A DNA stretch of 64,000 nucleotides, from NCBI GenBank assembly GCA_038501625.1, contig JAZAYU010000114.1, positions 930,001-994,000 on the forward strand. The letters are read 5' to 3'. The notes beneath the pieces are model-generated. The model was not told where the DNA came from and searched no databases. It worked only from the letters and a program-made list of their open reading frames with translations. The number at the start of each line of letters is the position of its first letter. Within the stretch, counting starts at the first letter, position 1. The translations under genes were made by a program, and so were the position numbers. The DNA comes from Corbicula japonica. Taxonomy: Eukaryota; Mollusca; Bivalvia; Venerida; Cyrenidae. This document shows, in pieces, positions 57,856 through 64,000 of this stretch.

Positions 57856-58380
57856 TGTAACAAGATAGGTAACAAAATAGGGGTCAGGGCATTAATATTT
57901 TGGTATGTACAAGTTTAAACTTTTAGTAAGTCGCCTCTTTAATACCGTAACACTTTTGTTGCCTCTCTGATAGTAGCAATGCTAATTTACCTGGAGAATA
58001 ATTTTCCCAGAATTATCATTGGCTATCACTGGCAGATTAAACAAGTCTGCTAGAGAGCGTCTACCTGTCAATCAAATTTTGAACAGGTACATAACACCTG
58101 GCAGGCCTCGGAAAGTTTAGTTTTTCGAAGAGTTTAGTTTGGGGTTTGATCTGGAAAGCTTAAGTTATGGAAGTTTTGGAAAGCTAGTCATGAAGAAGTT
58201 TTTAGTTTGGGTTAGGTCTGGAGAAGTTGAGTCTTAGAAAGTTTTGGGTACTTAGAGAATAAATCGCGGAATATTTTGGATGGGCTAGTAGTAACTTATA
58301 GAAGTAATAAACGGTAGAAACAGGACAGTGTTCTTTTATTCAAAACCCACTATACGATCAAGGACAAATAAAGTGCTACA
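57856..58380 (+). repeat. 5' LTR (525 bp)
   Basis: Starts TGTAACAAG and ends GTGCTACA (TG...CA). It differs from the 3' LTR at two positions only. AATAAA occurs near the 3' end. A TGG-starting stretch at 58396 may be the primer-binding site. Confidence 0.92.
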
Positions 58381-58571
58381 TGACGTATTCTATTTTGGTG
58401 CCTATATGCCCAGGATTTGTCGACTGTTTTGTCGCGACCAACTGACACTATAAAATGCTGGACATTGTCGTGTAAATCGTGAAATGCTGGACATTGTTCA
58501 TTTTAGTTTCTAATAAATCTGGATAGCTGTATCTACTACAACCGTGAGTACGCTTTTATACTCCAGCAAAT

Positions 58572-58808
58572 ATGGCAGAACAAGAAGAATTTGTAAATAT
58601 TTTTCGGTCTTTAGGGGATAAATTGACGGGATTATCCACCACTATGGGTGCACAAGGGGTTGCCAAGGTTGTTCCTTCTTTTGATGGGGATAGTAAACAA
58701 TTTAAAGAATGGATCAAAAGTATTGAAAAATATGCTCTCTTGGTTGGCATGACTCAAGAAAGTATCAAATTAGTGGCAAACCAGGCAAATAAAGAAATAT
58801 TTTTTTAA
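58572..58808 (+). pseudogene. Truncated gag-like ORF
   Basis: 78 codons from ATG. It contains VPSFDGDSKQFKEWIKSIEK, typical of the start of Ty3/Gypsy gag proteins in invertebrates. The frame stops soon after KLVANQANKEI; the rest of gag (capsid body, zinc knuckle) is missing, so this is a deletion remnant. Confidence 0.65.
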
Positions 58809-59318
58809 TATCGTTTGCGAACTTAAGGTTGATAGTAGAAGCCAAGACTGTTAGGTCAAATTAAGGTTTAAAATTAAAAACACATAAACATAGAAAAAAT
58901 GTAAAAAATAAAAATAAAAAGTAACGAACGAATGCTTTGTATAAGTGGATGCAACTGAATATTTTTAATGTATACCCTACGTTTGTATGAACCGTATATA
59001 GGATAAAGGTCTAGGATTAAGACCTTGGTATTTCGTGAGGTATGTTTCCTCTGTAACGATATACCGGTAGCGCTCTATTTGGAGGGCATATCGTAATATG
59101 TCTACAGCGATGCTTACGCTGACGCTACATATTTGTACGTGTTCCAGTCTTGGAGGCATGTCATTTTCATGCCTACAGCGTTAATTACGATGACACTATA
59201 GAATTTCTGTGAACAAATGAGTTGCATAATTGATTAAAAATGTTCTTAATTGTATTTTTATGATTGTGTAAATAACCTTATTTGTAATTTAGAATCACTG
59301 TGGCTTTGAGGCTAATCG
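58809..59318 (+). other. Internal region of the LTR element, no coding signal
   Basis: About 500 bases without a usable frame, at the place where most of gag and pol should be. Diverged GGCATGTC / TACAGCG phrases occur twice around 59085-59180. Confidence 0.45.
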
Positions 59319-59382
59319 TTGACAAAGTACCGTGTTCATACGCGACTATGCTATTTTTATATAATAAGCATGTATTTAAAAT

Positions 59383-59732
59383 TGAAAGGAACCCGTACCG
59401 CGAAAAGGCAGATCAAAACTAATCGCCCTTTAAGATCTACGCAATATGTTGTACATCCTGTCAGTAACGAATCAAGTTCTTCCGACACGAATGACGAAGA
59501 AAATATCCCATTAGCACAGTTAGCCCGAAAATACCGCAAACAAAGAGAAAATTCAAATAACGAATCTGACATAGCATTGATAGAGTTAACGAAAAGAATA
59601 AACAAGCGAGATAATTATGATCATTATCCTTCTGATAACGCATCTAATTCTGACAGTTATTTTTTCTTCTCGATCAACTACACCTGTTTCGCAGTCATTA
59701 AACATAAATGGAACTTCTGTTTTCCCAGATAA
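59383..59732 (+). pseudogene. Probable pol C-terminal tail
   Basis: A basic/Ser-rich frame (RPLRSTQYVVHPVSNESSSS, then acidic and Lys/Arg-rich) resembles the unstructured tail after integrase in invertebrate Ty3/Gypsy pol. It overlaps the next frame by ~115 bases, as pol and env often do. Weak homology call; no integrase core is present. Confidence 0.35.
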
Positions 59733-59931
59733 AACAGTGAATGAAACCTGTGTTATTTCCGATAACACTGTAAATGAGGCGTCTATTGCTTCTGAGAATA
59801 CAAATAAAGAAACGTCTGTTATCAACGGTAAGATTACGCCAGCTGTTGTAAATTGTAAACAGCAACACCCTAAGATAACAAGACGTGAGAAGATGAAGAA
59901 TTTATTGGACGCATTGAGTGGTTTGCTTTAA
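59617..59931 (+). pseudogene. Env-like 5' frame with signal peptide
   Basis: The frame starts with a hydrophobic leader (MIIILLITHLIL) followed by N-glycosylation sites (NGT, NET) and ends at a stop after ~104 codons. Its position between the pol tail and the downstream transmembrane frame suggests the start of an envelope-like gene, now interrupted. Confidence 0.4.
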
Positions 59932-60038
59932 TGGCTTCACTAATGTTCATTTTGTACATATTTGTTTTTGTAATGTTGAAGTCTCAAGTTATTTTCTGTA
60001 TTTGTCAGAAAATTAGAACATTCATACTTGGCGTTTAG

Positions 60039-60839
60039 CTTGTTTGCTTAACAGAGTCTGTTCTTATTAGGCAGAGCGTTATCTTTCAGAAGATAAATGA
60101 AATTTCAACAAGTCGTGCAAGATGGCTCGCAAGCATTGTTGTTGATCTTAAACCTTTCGATGAATTTTTGATAAAAGTTAAGGTCGACGTTAAGAATGCC
60201 GCTGAGCTTGTTAGTGCCATAGTTAAATGTTATGAGAAATCTCGCCAAGTTGAGTATGTCAATGCATTTAAGTCTTTAGACAAAAAAGTTCAATATTTGG
60301 ATGAGACACGCGAAACTATTGTCGAGAATTTCTATGATTTGAAAATGCAACCAATTAAACATAGAAATCGCCTTAGTTTGTTTCCTTCCAAAAAAATTCA
60401 AAATTACACTTCTATTCAGTTGCCTGAGAAATTAAAAGAAATCCGCCAGATGCCACTTGATCACCTTATTAATGAGTTACATAACTTAGACCAGGTAGAC
60501 GAAAGCGAAATTGAAATTCCAAATTGGGGAATATCATTTGGCACTTTCTTGTTGATAACGTTGGCAATTGCCTTGTTGTGCCTCTGTCGAAAATGGGGAT
60601 GTTTTTCAAAACTCTGTTCTGCTAAAGGTTTGTGTGAGTATGAATCGTCAAAGACCAAGAACATTGAACTGAACGAGATGCCGGCTCAGAATTCCGGGCA
60701 GAATGTTTCTTCTGCAGAGGGACAAACAACCCTCTCATCATCATGTAGACCAGTGGATCGAATGATACGTCTGATATATCCACGTCTGTCAAAAGAAGAT
60801 AAGACAGGAACTGAGACAATTAACCAGACTCACCTGTGA
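60039..60839 (+). pseudogene. Env-like frame with transmembrane anchor, internally deleted
   Basis: The frame is open from just after a stop at 60036-60038 to 60839; the first ATG/TTG in frame is at 60168. The N-terminal part is helical and Lys/Glu-rich. A single hydrophobic anchor (FLLITLAIALLCLC) precedes a Cys-rich and polar cytoplasmic tail. No furin-like cleavage site with fusion peptide is evident, and the frame is short for such proteins, so the central ectodomain appears to be deleted. Not expected to be functional. Confidence 0.5.
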
Positions 60840-61538
60840 ACATTGATAACTTATCATTAGCAAGTACACTAATGATATGAACATTTTATTGTGTGTTTAT
60901 CTAGCGTAGATTTCTTCAGTCTGGAATAGCTGTAAATATTAGTAGGAAACCAGAACTGCTATTGAGAGAAAACAGTAAAGCAATTTAATGTAGTTCTGTC
61001 GAGATTGTATATATAGCCCAATAGGCCAAGAAGACCTGTACCCCACTGAGGATAGTAATTAGAACGTTTAAACGTCAGCAACAACAAAACTAAAGCAAGA
61101 ACGATTATGATATCCAGATGAATGATTGAATACCTGCACAAGTTATTACGGACAATCTTGATCTTCTTGGAGATGAAACAATGGTTTCCCCCTATCAGTC
61201 AATGCCACCAGTAAACGGATTTATGTTATTGGTTTTCGGGACTTGTTGTTAAACACGTGTCGACAAGAAGACCGGAAGTAATTGGGACATTTCCACGTTC
61301 GAGACGGATCAAGACGAGGATTAACTTGTGATCATGAAGTGCCTTAGTGCGTTATTTTAAAATAATTTATTTAAGCTTATTCTCGTTCATTCGTGTGTTA
61401 TTGTGTAATTTAAGTAAAACCGTCGTGAGTAGAAAGACTAACAGGCACAAACTCTTTTTATTATATACTAGTGAACGGACTTATTTAGTTTTAAAATAAT
61501 AAATTAATATTCATTATTTCAACTTAGTGGTGGACGAA

Positions 61539-62063
61539 TGTAACAAGATAGGTAACAAAATAGGGGTCAGGGCATTAATATTTTGGTATGTACAAGTTTA
61601 AACTTTTAGTAAGTCGCCTCTTTAATACCGTAACACTTTTGTTGCCTCTCTGATAGTAGCAATGCTAATTTACCTGGAGAATAATTTTCCCAGAATTATC
61701 ATTGGCTATCACTGGCAGATTAAACAAGTCTGCTAGAGAGCGTCTACCTGTCAATCAAATTTTGAACAGGTACATAACACCTGGCAGGCCTCGGAAAGTT
61801 TAGTTTTTCGAAGAGTTTAGTTTGGGGTTTGATCTGGAAAGCTTAAGTTATGGAAGTTTTGGAAAGCTAGTCATGAAGAAGTTTTTAGTTTGGGTTAGAT
61901 CTGGAGAAGTTGAGTCTTAGAAAGTTTTGGGTACTTAGAGAATAAATCGTGGAATATTTTGGATGGGCTAGTAGTAACTTATAGAAGTAATAAACGGTAG
62001 AAACAGGACAGTGTTCTTTTATTCAAAACCCACTATACGATCAAGGACAAATAAAGTGCTACA
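61539..62063 (+). repeat. 3' LTR (525 bp)
   Basis: Same length as the 5' LTR with two transitions (GGTCTGG to AGATCTGG; ATCGCGG to ATCGTGG). A short purine-rich stretch (AGTGGTGGACGAA) just upstream may be the polypurine tract. Confidence 0.92.
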
Positions 62064-62158
62064 GCAGATCCTGAACAGACAAAAAAAATGTGCCGGCTGA
62101 TCTGGATCTACACTGTTGGCATTGCATAAAAATGTTTATATATGGAGGAAAGGGTTAA
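62064..62158. mobile_element. TTAA-type MITE, right part
   Basis: Resumes with the duplicated GCAG, then GCCGGCTGATCTGGATC, and ends GGAGGAAAGGGTTAA. With 57711-57855 it makes one complete copy of ~235 bp. Confidence 0.8.
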
Positions 62159-62184
62159 AAAACCGGTTTGGTCAAGATCAGGGC

Positions 62185-63203
62185 CAAAGACAATAAAACT
62201 GAGACTAGAGATCATACTCAATTTTCAAGCATCTTACTGCCGAAAACTGATACTAGTCTCAGAAAAAAATCAAATGCTTGAGTTCTGAGACCTCCAATTA
62301 ACTTGCCAGTTTGTGTACATACACTGTATACAGCTGAGACCTCTCTTAAATTTAGTCTTAACATTTTGAGAATTTGCTACAAATTTGTTGTTGTTGTTGT
62401 TTTACTTACAACAGTGAATAAAATATTCACAAAAGCCTGATTTTCAAAGTGCTATAAAGTGAGAATGTTTATTTAGTCAGTATCCATAGAAAATGACAAA
62501 ATTTACCCAATAAAATCTTCCAGAGCAAAGTTCTTAATGTATAACACAGATCCTAAGCAGCAAATTTCATTAGGTCATTGACCAGCAACTGGAGGAATAA
62601 ACTCTGATAAATCTAAGATTGAATCTAAATATAGCTGAAGACAGGTAGAAATATTAGAATTTTAACACTTGATTTGAAATTTTCACTCTGCTACTAAAAT
62701 TTTTGTTTCAAATTTTATCACTGAACAACCAGAGAATGAATTGTTCAGGAAAGATTGAATTTTAAAATGGTATAAAGTTTGTGTCAAAATCTGGTTGATA
62801 ACTGTAGAAAATCAAAGGATAAAAACAGAATTTAAAAGAGAAAAAAATTGAAATCCCCAGGGTGGGGCCCCTGGGCAATTCAAGAACATGATTTTAATAA
62901 TTTGAGTAGAGATCATCAATATTCATACCAAATTTGATGACAATCAGATAAAAAATGTGACCTCTATTGCGTTAACAAAATTTTTGCTTTCATCTGACCT
63001 AGTTTTTGACCCAAGATGACCCAGTTTTGATAGGGATTGACACACCACCAAGAGAAACATTCTGAACAAGTTTGATGACAATTGGTCAAAAATTGTGGCC
63101 TCTATTGCGTTAACAAACAAAAAGTTGACGGACGACGGACATCTGGTCCCCCTCTGATCACAAAAGCTCACTCAGAGCCTTTGGCTCTAGTGAGCTAAAA
63201 AAT
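62185..63203 (-). mobile_element. Pearl-like element fragment, inverted relative to 53.2-53.8 kb
   Basis: The sequence around 62380-62890 matches, in reverse orientation, 53270-53780 (GGGGCCCC(G/A)CCCTGGGGATT, CAACCAGATTTTGACACAA, TTCAATCTTTCCTGAACAA). It ends at 63130-63203 with GACGGACGACGGAC and a hairpin ending GTGAGCTAAAAAA. At its left edge (62185-62300) is another copy of the 'GTCTCAGAT' repeat. Confidence 0.5.
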
Positions 63204-63577
63204 TACAGTTATCACCCTTCCTAAATGTCAGACATTTCCTTTAATAATAAATTTCTGTGAGTTGTACACCATCTTGAATCCTGCTTAATGCACACTTCAG
63301 GTGATTCTTGTTTATTTCTACTTATAACTACAGTTTTTATTTATTATATAATAATGTGTCATGTTTAAGACTTAAATATTGCTTTTAAACTGACTCTTCA
63401 GAACTCCTTACTGATATGTGACCAGAAAAAACATATACAAGTTCAGAGTATAATATTTTGTTTGGCAACACTTCATTGGACCTTAATTGTCATATCGCTA
63501 GAAGTTTATCAACTTTTCTTGATTTAAATGTACTTGTTATCACAATTCAGTGTAATAAAATATATATATTTTTTTGT

Positions 63578-64000
63578 TTAATTGAAATCCAAAGAATATT
63601 CCTTGATGTTGTTAATGTCATTAATGTAAAGTTTGTTCTCAGTGCTGGAGTAGGTAATTTCATTCCCGTAAACATCATCTATGAGAACCTGGACCTTTAT
63701 AAGGTCGGCAGTCAACTGCTGAATATTGTGTGTACCGATGTCACGTACATATACGTAGCCATGCTTGTCGACAGTAATACCCTGTGGGTCCTTCAGGTCC
63801 TTATCAGTATAGACAGCCTTGACTTTCCCATCCAAGGTCAAACTTGTAACACTGTGTTGCTTACTGTCAGTTAAATAAATTGTTTGCCCTTCAGGACTAA
63901 GAGCTATTTGATTACCAGCACCTTTGTCATCTGTTCGGATTGTTCTTATGACCTTTCCTGTCATGTTGAGTATATTAATCCTTTTACTTAAATCAATAAG
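63578..64000 (-). CDS. NHL/beta-propeller protein, C-terminal part (partial)
   Basis: Open from the window edge to a stop at 63578, about 140 residues. Blade-like repeats: GNQIALSPEGQTIYLTD, VTSLTLDGKVKAVY, DPQGITVDKHGYVYVRD, then a last blade ending LYINDINNIKEYSLDFN. The DPxGIxVDxxGxVYVxD signature is that of NHL repeats, as in TRIM2/3/71-like ubiquitin ligases and many mollusc-expanded TRIM-like genes. The N-terminal part (RING/B-box if present) lies beyond the window, so the subfamily cannot be named. Confidence 0.75.
   Translation of the reverse strand, partial: LIDLSKRINILNMTGKVIRTIRTDDKGAGNQIALSPEGQTIYLTDSKQHSVTSLTLDGKVKAVYTDKDLKDPQGITVDKHGYVYVRDIGTHNIQQLTADLIKVQVLIDDVYGNEITYSSTENKLYINDINNIKEYSLDFN

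Larger units (their letters stand above)
57856..62063 (+). mobile_element. Young LTR retrotransposon lacking pol (4.2 kb)
   Basis: Two 525-bp LTRs flank 3.16 kb. The host MITE sequence GTGCAG|ATCC is cut so that GCAG appears on both sides, a 4-bp target duplication. Internal remnants in order: a short gag start, a probable pol tail, and env-like frames. No protease, reverse transcriptase, RNase H or integrase motif is present, so it is non-autonomous. The Ty3/Gypsy group is inferred from the 4-bp duplication and the gag/env type. Confidence 0.88.

Overview
This window is animal nuclear DNA, most likely from a bivalve mollusc. It is AT-rich and gene-sparse, its short exons are joined by GT/AG introns, and it is full of mobile DNA. 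Several repeats have the layout of the bivalve 'pearl'/Helentron-type elements: a tandem core of about 144-176 bp, a short microsatellite, then a terminal hairpin. The assignment rests on these repeats and on the protein families; no search was run.

Layout, left to right. (1) 777-8625 (+): a nine-exon gene for a predicted 521-residue secreted protein. It contains three copies of a ~95-residue module that I do not recognise. (2) 21651 down to about 10.05 kb (-): a large extracellular mosaic gene encoding signal peptide, two PAN/apple modules, CUB, about 14 EGF modules, a Thr-rich stretch and more EGF. One small EGF exon is followed by eight tandem decayed copies of itself. The gene's last exon was not found. 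(3) 32048 to 24830 (-): a complete seven-exon HS1BP3 (PX-domain) gene, 439 residues. (4) From 34357 (+): the first three coding exons of a leucine-rich-repeat protein with an N-myristoylation motif. The intron between its second and third coding exons is about 14.6 kb and is filled with nested transposons. (5) 63578-64000 (-): the C-terminal part of an NHL/beta-propeller protein, cut by the window edge.

Mobile DNA dominates from 22 kb onward. There is an apparently intact two-ORF CR1/L2-like non-LTR retrotransposon (about 44.95-50.28 kb). There is also a very young LTR retrotransposon (57856-62063) with two differences between its 525-bp LTRs and a 4-bp target duplication; it has lost pol but keeps gag and env-like remnants. 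A family of about a dozen near-palindromic MITEs has TTAA flanks and CCCTTT termini. Several pearl-like elements are present, one nested in another with a readable empty site. Smaller elements include a Harbinger-like MITE inside satellite DNA and a CCCAG-ended DNA transposon sitting four bases into an intron of the LRR gene.

Gene models were assembled by hand from open frames, splice consensus and intron-phase agreement, which closes in frame for each gene except where stated. The genes show no operon-like or pathway relation. HS1BP3 and the LRR gene are divergent, about 2.3 kb apart, and HS1BP3 has a paired M-box (MiT/TFE-type) motif just upstream of its start.
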